Below the pieces are notes generated by a model, which saw nothing but the letters and a program-made list of their open reading frames with translations, had not been told where the DNA came from and ran no database searches. DNA of 44,478 bases from JAHWJR01 sp035942035 (GTDB lineage: Bacteria > Actinomycetota > Acidimicrobiia > Acidimicrobiales > CADCSY01), in the NCBI GenBank assembly GCA_035942035.1, contig DASZDK010000002.1, positions 1 through 44,478 on the forward strand, written 5' to 3'. A program made the translations under genes and the position numbers. Positions 1 to 8,255 of this stretch are shown here, one piece after another (position 1 is the stretch's first letter; the number at the start of each line of letters is the position of its first letter).

Positions 1-1521
1 GGCTGGGAGGGCGTGGGGGCGTGCTCCTACCTCCTGGTGTCGTTCTGGTTCGAGCGGAACTCGGCGGCGGTGGCCGGCAAGAAGGCCTTCGTCACCAACC
101 GGGTGGGGGACTGGGGCTTCATGGTCGCCATCTTCCTGACCTTCGCCTCGCTGGGAACGCTCAGCTACGCCGGCGAGGAGGGCTTCCTGGAGAACGCCGG
201 CGCCCTGCCGGAGACGACTGCCCTCGGCATCGCCCTCCTGCTGTTCGTGGGTGCGGCCGGCAAGTCGGCCCAGCTCCCGCTGTACGTGTGGCTGCCCGAC
301 GCCATGGAGGGCCCCACGCCGGTGTCGGCGCTCATCCACGCCGCCACCATGGTCACCGCCGGCGTGTACCTGATGGCCCGGGTGAACCCCCTGCTCGACG
401 CCGCCCCCACTGCCCTGACCGTGATCGCGGTCATCGGCGCCGCCACCGCCCTGTTCGCCGCCACGTGTGCGGTGGCCCAGCGCGACATCAAGAAGGTGCT
501 GGCCTACTCGACCATCTCGCAGCTCGGCTACATGTTCCTGGCCATCGGGGTGGGCGCCTACGTGGCTGCCATCTTCCACATGATCACCCACGCCTTCTTC
601 AAGGCCCTGCTGTTCCTCGGGGCCGGCTCGGTCATCCACGGGCTCCACGACGAGCAGGACATGAGGCGCATGGGCGGCTTGCGCAAGCTCATGCCCATCA
701 CCGCCGGCACGTTCATCGTCGGCTGGCTGGCCATCGCCGGCATCCCGCCCTTCAGCGGCTTCTGGTCGAAAGACGAGATCCTCGCCGCCGCCTGGGACTC
801 CAACCGCCTCCTGTGGTTGGTGGGCGTGATCACCGCCCTGCTCACCGCCTACTACATGAGCCGCCAGGTCTTCCTGGTCTTCTTCGGCCAACCCCGCTGG
901 GAGGAGGCGCACGCCGGCGCCTCGACGGCGGAGGCCCTGGCCGAGCCTGAGCACGAGCCCGCCGCCGCTGAGGCGGCGCCGGCCACGCCCCATGAGTCGC
1001 CGCCCACCATGACCGTGCCCCTGGTGGTGCTGGCCGTGCTGGCGGCGGCCGGCGGCGTGCTCAACCTGCCCGGGGTGCTGACCCTCGAGCACTTCCTCGA
1101 GCCGGTGTTCGAGGACCGCCTGCACCACCTCGACATCCCCGCCGGCGTCCTGATCAGCCTGGCCGCCGTCACCGTGGTCGGCGCCGTCATCGGGATCCTC
1201 GCCGCCCGGGTTATCTACCTGCGCAGCACCAAACCCGCCGACCGCTTCGAGCCCGGGCTGCTGCGCCGGGCGTGGGGGTTCGACCAGGCCCTGGCCGGCT
1301 TCTTCGGCGGCCCCGGGCGGGCGTTCGCCAACTTCACCTCCCGGGTGCTCGACGGCCGGGGGATCGACGGCGCCGTCAACGGCGTGGCCACCCTGGTGCG
1401 GGGAAGCGGGTCCCGGTTGCGGCTGACCCAGACCGGCTACGTGCGCAACTACGCCTTGTTCATGGGCGGTGGCGCCGTGCTGTTGCTGGCCTTCTTCTTG
1501 TTCCGGACCGGGGTGGCGTGA
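1..1521 (+). CDS. nuoL: NADH-quinone oxidoreductase subunit L, first copy (5' truncated by window edge)
   Basis: Antiporter-like membrane subunit of respiratory complex I, which pumps protons when quinone is reduced. The frame is open from base 1, beginning inside the conserved GWEGVGACSYLL segment, so roughly the first 100 residues lie outside the window; 506 residues are visible. About 86 residues in comes the NuoL signature GKSAQLPLYVWLPDAMEGP followed by SALIHAATMV, with the lysine and histidines of the proton channel. An Ala/Glu/His-rich linker near residues 305-330 precedes the last helices, including the C-terminal lateral helix region. Its stop overlaps the nuoM start by four bases. 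It differs clearly from the second nuoL further on, so it is not a recent duplicate. It probably closes a complex I operon that begins upstream. Confidence 0.96.
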   Translation, partial: GWEGVGACSYLLVSFWFERNSAAVAGKKAFVTNRVGDWGFMVAIFLTFASLGTLSYAGEEGFLENAGALPETTALGIALLLFVGAAGKSAQLPLYVWLPDAMEGPTPVSALIHAATMVTAGVYLMARVNPLLDAAPTALTVIAVIGAATALFAATCAVAQRDIKKVLAYSTISQLGYMFLAIGVGAYVAAIFHMITHAFFKALLFLGAGSVIHGLHDEQDMRRMGGLRKLMPITAGTFIVGWLAIAGIPPFSGFWSKDEILAAAWDSNRLLWLVGVITALLTAYYMSRQVFLVFFGQPRWEEAHAGASTAEALAEPEHEPAAAEAAPATPHESPPTMTVPLVVLAVLAAAGGVLNLPGVLTLEHFLEPVFEDRLHHLDIPAGVLISLAAVTVVGAVIGILAARVIYLRSTKPADRFEPGLLRRAWGFDQALAGFFGGPGRAFANFTSRVLDGRGIDGAVNGVATLVRGSGSRLRLTQTGYVRNYALFMGGGAVLLLAFFLFRTGVA

Positions 1522-3053
1522 ACGACCTCGGCTTTCCCCTCCTCTCCGCCCTGATCGTCGTGCCGGTGGTGGGTGCGCTGGCGATCGCCCTGGTGCCCCG
1601 AAGCAACGCTGCGCTCGTCCGGGGCGTGGGTGCCGCCACCACGCTGGTGGTGGCGGCGCTGAGCGTGTGGCTGCTCGTGGCGTTCGACGGCAGCGACGCC
1701 GGCTTCCAACTCGGTGAGAAGTACACCTGGATCGCCGACTTCGGCATCGCCTGGAACCTGGGCGTCGACGGCATCTCCCTGTTCCTGGTGGTGCTCACCG
1801 CGCTGCTGTACCCCATCGCCGTGATCGGTGTCCGGCCCCACCACGACCCCAAGCCGTACCTGGCCTGGCTCCTGCTGCTGGAGGCGGGGTGCATCGGGGT
1901 CTTCCTCTCGCTCGACCTGTTCCTGTTCTTCGTGATGTTCGAGATCGTGCTCGTGCCGATGTACTTCCTCATCGGCGGGTGGGGTTACGGCGAGCGCGTC
2001 TACGCCGCCCTCAAGTTCTTCTTGTTCACCATGGCCGGCTCGGCCTTCATGCTGGTGGGGATCGTGGCGCTGGCGTTCCTGCACCAGCAGGCCACCGGGG
2101 AGCTGACCTTCGACCTGGTCACCATCGCCGAGGCCCAGGGCAGCATCGCCCAGACCACCGCGAGGTGGCTGTTCCTCGGCTTCGCCGTGGCCTTCGCCGT
2201 GAAGGTGCCGCTGTTCCCGCTCCACACCTGGCTGCCCGACGCCCACACCCAGGCCCCCACCGCCGGCTCGGTGATCCTGGCCGGTGTGATGCTGAAGCTG
2301 GGCACCTACGGGTTCCTGCGCTTCGGGCTCTACCTGTTCCCCGAGGCGGCGGCGTACTTCGCCCCCTTCCTCGTCACCCTCGGAGTGATCGGGATCATCT
2401 ACGGCGCCGTGGTGGCGGCCATGCAGCGCGACCTCAAGCGCCTGGTGGCCTACTCGTCGGTGGCCCACCTCGGGTTCATCGTGCTCGGCACCTTCGCCTT
2501 CACCACCCAGGGGCTCCAGGGCGGGGTGATCCAGATGGTCAACCACGGCATCTCCACCGGTGCCCTCTTCCTCCTGGTGGGCATGATCTACGAGCGCCGC
2601 CACACGCGGGAGATCGCCGAGCTGAAGGGGCTGCAGAAGGCGGCGCCGGTGCTGGCCGGGGTGTTCACGGTGGTGATGCTGAGCTCCATCGGCCTGCCGG
2701 GGCTCAACGGCTTCGTGGGCGAGTTCCTCATCCTCCTCGGCAGCTTCCCCACCCGACGGTGGTGGGCGGTGGTGGCCACGGTGGGCGTCATCCTCGCCGC
2801 GGTGTACCTGCTGTGGGCCTACCAGCGTGTGTTCCACGGCGCTCCCGACGAGGCCAACGCCGGGACCCCGGACATGGACCGGCGCGAGCGCCTGATCATG
2901 GCGCCGTTGCTGGCGGCCATCGTGTTCCTGGGCGTGTACCCCAAGCCGGTGCTCGAGCGCATCGAGCCCGCCGTCGACCGCCTCATCGCCCACGTCGAGG
3001 CCAGCTCCGACTTCAGCAAGCCCGAGGTGGCGGCGACGGAGGGCGAGCGATGA
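1518..3053 (+). CDS. nuoM: NADH-quinone oxidoreductase subunit M, first copy
   Basis: Second antiporter-like proton-pumping subunit of complex I, 511 residues, close to the family's usual 500. The GTG start at 1518 is chosen because it makes a GTGA overlap with the nuoL stop and because the product then begins directly with a hydrophobic helix (PLLSALIVVPVVGALAIAL). The conserved glutamate sits in MFEIVLVPMYFLIGGWG, and the channel motif KVPLFPLHTWLPDAHTQAP lies at about residue 230, followed by KLGTYGFLR. About 14 membrane helices are expected. The stop overlaps the nuoN start by four bases, so nuoL, nuoM and nuoN are translationally coupled. Confidence 0.97.
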   Translation: MNDLGFPLLSALIVVPVVGALAIALVPRSNAALVRGVGAATTLVVAALSVWLLVAFDGSDAGFQLGEKYTWIADFGIAWNLGVDGISLFLVVLTALLYPIAVIGVRPHHDPKPYLAWLLLLEAGCIGVFLSLDLFLFFVMFEIVLVPMYFLIGGWGYGERVYAALKFFLFTMAGSAFMLVGIVALAFLHQQATGELTFDLVTIAEAQGSIAQTTARWLFLGFAVAFAVKVPLFPLHTWLPDAHTQAPTAGSVILAGVMLKLGTYGFLRFGLYLFPEAAAYFAPFLVTLGVIGIIYGAVVAAMQRDLKRLVAYSSVAHLGFIVLGTFAFTTQGLQGGVIQMVNHGISTGALFLLVGMIYERRHTREIAELKGLQKAAPVLAGVFTVVMLSSIGLPGLNGFVGEFLILLGSFPTRRWWAVVATVGVILAAVYLLWAYQRVFHGAPDEANAGTPDMDRRERLIMAPLLAAIVFLGVYPKPVLERIEPAVDRLIAHVEASSDFSKPEVAATEGER

Positions 3054-4579
3054 CGCCGGCGGCCATCGCCCAGATCGAGCCCATCGCCACGCCCCAGATC
3101 GAGTGGTTCGCCGTCTCCCCCCTGCTGGTGCTGGTGGGCGGAGCCCTCGTGTTGCTCACCGCCGCCGCCCTGGCCCGCAGCCGGCCCCCGCGGGGCTTCT
3201 ACGCCCTATTCACCGTGGTGACCGCGGCGCTGGCGGTGGCGTGCTCGGCGTTGCTCTGGCAGCGGGTGACCGACCCTGCACGAGGCCCCTTCACCGCCAT
3301 CGGCGGGGCCATCACCATCGACGGCTTCAGCGTCTTCTTCGCCGTGACCATCACCGCCGCCATCGCCCTCGGTGCCCTCCTGGCCGACGACTACCTGCGC
3401 CGGGAGGGCCTCGACGGCCCCGAGCTCTACGTGCTCATGCTGCTGTCGGGGACCGGCGGCGTGGTGATGGCCATGGCCAACGACCTGATCGTGGTCTTCC
3501 TCGGTCTCGAGACGCTCTCCATCGCCCTCTACGTCATGGCCGGTCTCCACCTGCGACGCCTCGAGTCGCAGGAGTCGGCCATCAAGTACTTCGTGCTGGG
3601 CTCGTTCTCGTCGGCCTTCCTGCTCTACGGCATCGCCCTGGTCTACGGGGCGACTGGGTCCACCAACTTCGGGGCCATCGCCAGCTTCCTGGCCGGCAAC
3701 GTGCTGGCGTCCAACGGCCTGTTGCTGGCCGGGTTCGCCCTGCTGCTGGTGGGACTGGGGTTCAAGGTGGCCGCCGTGCCCTTCCACGTCTGGACCCCCG
3801 ACGTCTACCAGGGGGCGCCCACCCCGGTCACCGCCTTCATGGCCTCGGCCTCCAAGGCGGCCGGCTTCGCCGCCCTGCTGCGGGTGTTCGTGTCGACCTT
3901 CGACGTCTACCGCCTCGACTGGCGGCCCCTCATGTGGGCGCTGGCCGTGCTCAGCCTGCTCGTGGGCTCGTTCCTGGCCATCGTCCAGAGCGACGTGAAG
4001 CGGATGCTGGCCTACAGCTCCATCAGCCACGCCGGCTTCATCCTCGTGGGCGCCGAGGCGGCCAGCGACCGCGGCGTTGCCGGCGCCCTTTTCTACCTGT
4101 TGGCCTACACGTTCATGGTGGTCGGCAGCTTCGGGGTGGCCACCCTGGTCGCGGGGCGGGGCGACGCCGAGCACGGCCTGTCCGCCTACCGGGGCCTGTC
4201 GCGCCGGCGACCGCTGCTGGCGCTGACGTTCACCGTGCTGCTGCTGGCCCAGGCCGGGGTACCGCTGACCTCCGGCTTCCTGGCCAAGTTCTACGTGATC
4301 GGCGCCGCCGTGGAGGCCGACAGCTACGCCCTGGCCCTGATCGCCATGCTCTCGGCCGTGGTCGCCGCCTTCGTCTACCTGCGCATCACCGTCGCCATGT
4401 ACATGGGCGACGAGACGGACGAGCCCGAAGCCGTCGCCGGACCAGCCGTGCGCGTGCCGCCCGCCGCCGCCCTGGCGCTGGGCGCGGCCGTGGCCTTCAC
4501 CATCGTCGTGGGGGTACTTCCCTCACCCGTCGTCGACTTCGCCCGCGACGCCGTTCCCGCTCTTTTGAGCGCCCCCTAA
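3050..4579 (+). CDS. nuoN: NADH-quinone oxidoreductase subunit N, first copy
   Basis: Third antiporter-like complex I membrane subunit, 509 residues. The ATG at 3050 lies in an ATGA overlap with the end of nuoM. It shows the NuoN channel motif FKVAAVPFHVWTPDVYQGAP with TPVTAFMASASKAAGF, and the later helix pattern SDVKRMLAYSSISHAGF that carries the conserved lysine. It is the last gene of the first nuo block: a hairpin overlaps its stop codon and a gene-poor spacer follows. The second nuoN in this window is a diverged paralogue. Confidence 0.97.
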   Translation: MTPAAIAQIEPIATPQIEWFAVSPLLVLVGGALVLLTAAALARSRPPRGFYALFTVVTAALAVACSALLWQRVTDPARGPFTAIGGAITIDGFSVFFAVTITAAIALGALLADDYLRREGLDGPELYVLMLLSGTGGVVMAMANDLIVVFLGLETLSIALYVMAGLHLRRLESQESAIKYFVLGSFSSAFLLYGIALVYGATGSTNFGAIASFLAGNVLASNGLLLAGFALLLVGLGFKVAAVPFHVWTPDVYQGAPTPVTAFMASASKAAGFAALLRVFVSTFDVYRLDWRPLMWALAVLSLLVGSFLAIVQSDVKRMLAYSSISHAGFILVGAEAASDRGVAGALFYLLAYTFMVVGSFGVATLVAGRGDAEHGLSAYRGLSRRRPLLALTFTVLLLAQAGVPLTSGFLAKFYVIGAAVEADSYALALIAMLSAVVAAFVYLRITVAMYMGDETDEPEAVAGPAVRVPPAAALALGAAVAFTIVVGVLPSPVVDFARDAVPALLSAP

Positions 4580-4595
4580 GGGCTTCGCCGCCCTT
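4578..4595 (+). terminator. Hairpin terminator candidate after the first nuoN
   Basis: AAGGGC, loop TTCGCC, GCCCTT: a perfect 6-bp stem that starts inside the TAA stop codon of nuoN. There is no run of T after it, which is common for high-GC actinobacterial terminators. It fits the end of the first nuo transcript. Confidence 0.5.
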
Positions 4596-4647
4596 GTGCC
4601 CGGCGGAGGCGGGGCCGCCAGGTTCAACGGCCGTGGAAGGGATCCCG

Positions 4648-4872
4648 TCAGCGCGGGACCACGGACCCCCGCCAGGAACCATCGACCATCGCCTGCCGGG
4701 GCATCGAAGGGCGGCCGAAGGCGGGCGTGGCGCCGAGGTCGACGGGCTCGCCGGTCCGGGCATCGGGGACCACCAGGCCGCGCAGGGCGGCGGCGTTGGG
4801 TACGGCCTTGGGCACGGTGGCGGGTGGTAGGGCGAGCCGGGGGACGACTCGACCCCGGGTGAACGGGATCAC
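4648..4872 (-). CDS. Hypothetical small protein, doubtful
   Basis: An open minus-strand frame of about 74 codons from a GTG at 4872 (or 78 from a TTG at 4884), ending in TGA. It is kept only because its third codon positions are mostly G or C, like real genes here, and because the product has a mixed composition (for example GLVVPDARTGEPVDLGATP) rather than an Arg/Pro/Gly-rich shadow. There is no clear Shine-Dalgarno sequence, no recognised domain, and it begins almost at the nuoA start on the other strand. It could be a gene remnant or chance in GC-rich DNA. Confidence 0.2.
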   Translation of the reverse strand: MIPFTRGRVVPRLALPPATVPKAVPNAAALRGLVVPDARTGEPVDLGATPAFGRPSMPRQAMVDGSWRGSVVPR

Positions 4873-4878
4873 TAGTCT
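4873..4878 (+). promoter_or_regulatory. Promoter -10 of nuoA, predicted leaderless mRNA
   Basis: TAGTCT fits TANNNT and is followed by exactly six bases (GAGCAA) and then the GTG of nuoA, so transcription should start on or next to the start codon. No convincing Shine-Dalgarno sequence precedes the GTG. A -35 is not clear; CTCGAC at 4848-4853 lies 19 bp upstream. Confidence 0.5.
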
Positions 4879-4884
4879 GAGCAA

Positions 4885-5250
4885 GTGTCCGAGTTCCTGC
4901 GTGCCTACCTCACGGTGGCAGTCTTCGCCGGAGCGGCGGGCCTGCTGGTCGCCCTGATGCTGGGCGCCGGGTGGCTGATCCGGCCCTCCCGTCCCACCGC
5001 GCAGAAGTCGATCGCCTACGAGAGTGGCGTCGACCCCGTGGGCCCCGGGTTCGGTCAGAGCCAGGTCCGCTATTACATCTTCGCCCTGCTCTTCGTGCTG
5101 TTCGACGTGGAGGCGGTGTTCATCTTCCCGTGGGCGCTGCGGCTGGAGAGCTACGGCCTGTTCGGCCTGGTGGAGATGGGCATCTTCATCGTCATACTCG
5201 CCCTCGGCCTGGTGTACGCCTGGCGGAAGGGAGTGCTGCGATGGGTCTAG
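4885..5250 (+). CDS. nuoA: NADH-quinone oxidoreductase subunit A
   Basis: Small membrane subunit of complex I at the junction of the membrane and peripheral arms, 121 residues as usual. Three hydrophobic helices are visible: near residues 5-30, 63-85 (YYIFALLFVLFDVEAVFIFP) and 93-113. The helix 1-2 loop carries the family signature YESGVDPVGPGFGQSQVRYY, and the conserved D/E cluster FDVEAVFIFPWA is intact. The GTG start follows a -10 box at leaderless spacing. It opens the second complex I operon; its 3' end overlaps nuoB by ten bases. Confidence 0.96.
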   Translation: MSEFLRAYLTVAVFAGAAGLLVALMLGAGWLIRPSRPTAQKSIAYESGVDPVGPGFGQSQVRYYIFALLFVLFDVEAVFIFPWALRLESYGLFGLVEMGIFIVILALGLVYAWRKGVLRWV

Positions 5251-5741
5251 TGGAGCGGGCCAAGGTGCCCAAGCCTCTCAGTCATCTGCTCAACCTCAGC
5301 CGCAGCTACTCGCTGTGGGTCTACCAGTGGGGTCTGGCCTGCTGCGCCATCGAGATGGGCGCGACGTTCGGCTCCCCACGCTACGACGTCATGCGGCTGG
5401 GCGTCATCCCCTTTCCGGTGAGCCCCCGTCAAGCCGACCTGGTGGTCATCTCCGGCACGGTGACCGACAAGATGGCGCCGGCCATTCGCCGGCTCTACGA
5501 GCAGATGCCCGACCCCAAGTACGTGATCTCCATGGGCAGCTGCGCCAACTGCGGCGGCCCCTACTGGGACTCCTACTCGGTCACCAAGGGGGTCGACCAG
5601 ATCGTGCCCGTCGACGTCTACGTTCCCGGCTGCCCGCCTCGGCCGGAGGCGTTGCTGCAGGGCATCGTGTTGCTCCAGGAGCGCATCCGCAACGAGGACA
5701 TGTCCGAGCGCTGGCGAGGGGAGCCCATTGTCGTCGGTTGA
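5241..5741 (+). CDS. nuoB: NADH-quinone oxidoreductase subunit B
   Basis: Peripheral-arm subunit that carries the terminal [4Fe-4S] cluster N2, which reduces quinone. 166 residues from an ATG at 5241, which has an AAGGGAG ribosome site at 5227-5233 and sits inside the end of nuoA. The cluster ligands are visible: the adjacent pair C34-C35 in LACCAIEM, C101 in SMGSCANCGG, and C131 in VYVPGCPPRPEAL. The middle shows SPRQADLVVISGTVTDKMAP, as in the family. The N-terminus is short, with no transit or signal peptide. Confidence 0.97.
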   Translation: MGLVERAKVPKPLSHLLNLSRSYSLWVYQWGLACCAIEMGATFGSPRYDVMRLGVIPFPVSPRQADLVVISGTVTDKMAPAIRRLYEQMPDPKYVISMGSCANCGGPYWDSYSVTKGVDQIVPVDVYVPGCPPRPEALLQGIVLLQERIRNEDMSERWRGEPIVVG

Positions 5742-6876
5742 CCCGGACGGTCGGGAAAAGCCAGACGCCGGGGGACAGGCCCCGTCGGCCGACGACGTCG
5801 ACGACCCGGGGCTCCAGACCGAGATCGCCAACCCGGCGGACTCGAACCAGCCGACGGGGGCGTCGGCGGCGCCGGGGAAGGGGACCACGGCGGCCGACGA
5901 AGCGCCGCTGCCGGCGCCGGGCGCTCCGGGCGAGCTGTCGAGCGACCAGACCCCCTCCCAGGGCCAGGAGCGGGGCGGCTCTGCGTCCCCCGCAGCCGAC
6001 GACGTGGCCCAGGCCCCCGGCGGGGACGCCGGCTCACCTGACACCACGGCGCCGGCGGCAACAGCCCCGGCCGCAGGTGCTCCGGCGTCGGGCACCGATT
6101 CCGCGGTGGTCCCCGAGCAGCCCCCGCCCACGGCCACCGGCGCCGTGCGCGAGGGCGCGGCGGCGGAGCGGTCCCGGGCCGACAAGGCCGCCCGGGCCGA
6201 CGACGTGGCCGAGGTGGTCGACAACGCCGAGACCCCTGAGGTCGACGAGGCCGCCGGTCGCCTGCTCGACACGCTGCGGTCCTCCCTCGGCGACGACCTG
6301 GTGGAGACCCACGTGGCCCACGGGCGCGAAGCGTGGGCCCGGGTGAGCGTCGACGCGTGGCGCCGAGCGGCCGAGGTGTGCCGGGACCAGCTCGGCCTCA
6401 CCTACTTCTGCTTCCTCTCCGCCATCGACTGGATGCCGTCGCCCTACGGTCGCAGCGAAGAGCCGGCGGCCGGTGACGAGAACGCCGACGACGCCGAGCA
6501 GGGTGGTGATGACGAGTCACCCGCCGCCATCGAGCACGGCTACGCCGGTGGGGAGACCCGCTTCCAGCTGCTCGCCCGGCTGATGGCGCCGGTCACCTCC
6601 GTGGGCCTGATCCTGAAGGCCGACGTGGCCGACGACGACCTCCGGGCCCCGTCGTTGGTGGAGGTGTACGCCGGCGCCGACTGGCACGAGCGCGAGGTCT
6701 GGGAGATGTACGGCATCGCCTTCGAGGGCCACCCCAACCTCGTGCACCTGTACCTTCCGGGGGCGTTCGAGGGGAACCCCCTGCGCAAGGACTTCCCCCT
6801 GCTGTCCCGGGAGGTCAAGCCCTGGCCCGGCCTGGTCGACGTCGAGGCCATGCCCGGCGAAGGTGACGGATCATGA
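5728..6876 (+). CDS. nuoC: NADH-quinone oxidoreductase subunit C with long disordered N-terminus
   Basis: The 30-kDa-type subunit of the complex I peripheral arm. The family domain spans about residues 171-375: LTYFCFLSAIDW near 225 and the signature EREVWEMYGIAFEGHPNL near 320, followed by GNPLRKDFPL. Residues 1 to about 170 are low-complexity, rich in Ala, Pro, Gly, Asp and Glu, with no domain. A second acidic stretch (about 243-271) interrupts the conserved domain. The TTG at 5728 is favoured because GAGGGGAG lies four bases upstream; in-frame GTG codons at 6004 and 6106 would give shorter proteins, so the start is uncertain. At 382 residues it is about twice the usual length. It overlaps nuoB by 14 bases. 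Confidence 0.9.
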   Translation: MSSVDPDGREKPDAGGQAPSADDVDDPGLQTEIANPADSNQPTGASAAPGKGTTAADEAPLPAPGAPGELSSDQTPSQGQERGGSASPAADDVAQAPGGDAGSPDTTAPAATAPAAGAPASGTDSAVVPEQPPPTATGAVREGAAAERSRADKAARADDVAEVVDNAETPEVDEAAGRLLDTLRSSLGDDLVETHVAHGREAWARVSVDAWRRAAEVCRDQLGLTYFCFLSAIDWMPSPYGRSEEPAAGDENADDAEQGGDDESPAAIEHGYAGGETRFQLLARLMAPVTSVGLILKADVADDDLRAPSLVEVYAGADWHEREVWEMYGIAFEGHPNLVHLYLPGAFEGNPLRKDFPLLSREVKPWPGLVDVEAMPGEGDGS

Positions 6877-6889
6877 GGAGGGCGCCGGC

Positions 6890-8062
6890 ATGAGCGCCGT
6901 GTCCCAGAACCAGCAGCGGGCGTACGTCGGCGGGCAGGCCGCCGAGGCGCGGGTCAACGTCGAGCTGGAGACCGACGGGATGACCCTGAACATCGGGCCG
7001 CAGCACCCGGCCACCCACGGCACCCTACGGATCATCACCCGCCTCGACGGTGAGCAGGTGATCTCCGCCGAGCCGGTCATGGGCTACATGCACCGCGGCT
7101 ACGAGAAGCTGGTCGAGGTCCGCACCTACCCCCAGATCACCACCCTGATCAACCGCATCGACTGGCTGAGCAGCTTCGCCAACGAGGTGCCCTTCATCCT
7201 CGCCGCCGAGCAGCTCATGGAGATCGAGGCGCCGCCGCGGGCGCAGTGGATCCGCACCGTGCTGTTCGAGATGTCCCGCATCGCCAACATCACCCTGTTC
7301 ATGGGGGACATGGGGGTGCAGCTGGGGGCCATCACCGCGGTCTTCTACGCCTTCCGTGACCGGGAGCACGTGCTCAACCAGATCGAGGCGGCCACGGGTG
7401 GCCGGTTCCATCCCAACTACGACCGCATCGGCGGCCTGAAGGAGGACCTGCCCAAGGGCTGGGTGGCCGAGACCAAATCGGCCATGGACAAGGTGCGCCG
7501 GTTCTGTGACGAGATGGAGACGTTGCTGCTCGGCAACGAGATCTTCGAGGCGCGGGCGCGGGGCATCGGGGTCATCCCTCCCGAGATCGCCCTCAGCTAC
7601 GGGCTGTCAGGAGCCAACCTCCGGGCGTCCGGGGTGGACTGGGACCTTCGCCGCGACAGCCCCAACCCGCTGGCGTGGTCGGAGGTGGACTGGAAGGTGT
7701 GGACCCACCCCGACGGCGACAGCTTCGCCCGGTACTGGGTGCGCCTCCAAGAGACGCGAGAGGCGGCGAACATCGTCGACCAGCTGCTCGACGGGCTCCC
7801 GTCCGGCCCGATCATGGCGAAGGTGCCCCGCATCATCAAGGTGCCGGCGGGCGAGGCTTGGGTGTCCACCGAGAACCCGCTGGGCGAGATGGGCTACTAC
7901 GTGGTCAGCAAGGGCGACCTCGGCCCGTTCCGGGTCAAGATCCGCACGGCCTCGTTCAACAACATCTCCATCGTGCCCTGGGTCATGAAGGGCGTCTACG
8001 TTCCCGACGTGATCACCATCCTCGCCTCTCTCTACTTCATCCTCGGGGACATCGACCGATGA
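6890..8062 (+). CDS. nuoD: NADH-quinone oxidoreductase subunit D
   Basis: The 49-kDa-type subunit that, with NuoB, forms the quinone-binding cavity. 390 residues from the ATG at 6890, chosen over the GTG at 6863 because GAGGAGG lies eight bases before it and because it does not run into nuoC. It shows GPQHPATHGTLRI near the N-terminus, with the conserved quinone-site histidines, then GYMHRGYEKLVE and NRIDWLSSF. The C-terminus SLYFILGDIDR corresponds to the common ending GSIDIVFGEVDR but is diverged, as is nearby VPWVMKGVYVPDV. This suggests a complex I variant. It is followed by a 193-bp gap, not by nuoE, nuoF and nuoG. Confidence 0.96.
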   Translation: MSAVSQNQQRAYVGGQAAEARVNVELETDGMTLNIGPQHPATHGTLRIITRLDGEQVISAEPVMGYMHRGYEKLVEVRTYPQITTLINRIDWLSSFANEVPFILAAEQLMEIEAPPRAQWIRTVLFEMSRIANITLFMGDMGVQLGAITAVFYAFRDREHVLNQIEAATGGRFHPNYDRIGGLKEDLPKGWVAETKSAMDKVRRFCDEMETLLLGNEIFEARARGIGVIPPEIALSYGLSGANLRASGVDWDLRRDSPNPLAWSEVDWKVWTHPDGDSFARYWVRLQETREAANIVDQLLDGLPSGPIMAKVPRIIKVPAGEAWVSTENPLGEMGYYVVSKGDLGPFRVKIRTASFNNISIVPWVMKGVYVPDVITILASLYFILGDIDR

Positions 8063-8255
8063 CGTTTCGCCTCGCAAGCGGAGCTTGCTCGGGGAGCTCG
8101 TTCGGAGCTCCGGGCGACCGGCGGAGCCGGCTCGCCCTCGGCCCTGTCTCCTCCGGCTCCCATCCGTCGGAGGCGCCTGCGGCGCCGAGGGCGGCCGGGA
8201 GCGATCGGGAAGGAGTCCCGCCGGTGACAGGACCCGTGCGGCGGGGGTCCGCCCG
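8063..8255. other. Palindrome-rich 193-bp gap between nuoD and nuoH
   Basis: This is where nuoE, nuoF and nuoG stand in 14-gene operons. No start-linked reading frame of gene-like composition is present. It holds several inverted repeats: GGAGCTCGTTCGGAGCTCC around 8094-8112, GGCGGAGCCGGCTCGCC around 8119-8136, and GGCGCCTGCGGCGCC around 8172-8186. It could be structured RNA, an internal control element or a deletion scar. Confidence 0.6.

Larger units (their letters stand above)
4596..4884. other. Spacer between the two nuo loci (4580-4884, 305 bp)
   Basis: No gene on the plus strand. The right end carries the proposed nuoA promoter. Short inverted repeats occur near 4600-4660. On the minus strand one frame stays open across most of the spacer (see the hypothetical small ORF at 4648-4872). 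Confidence 0.6.
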
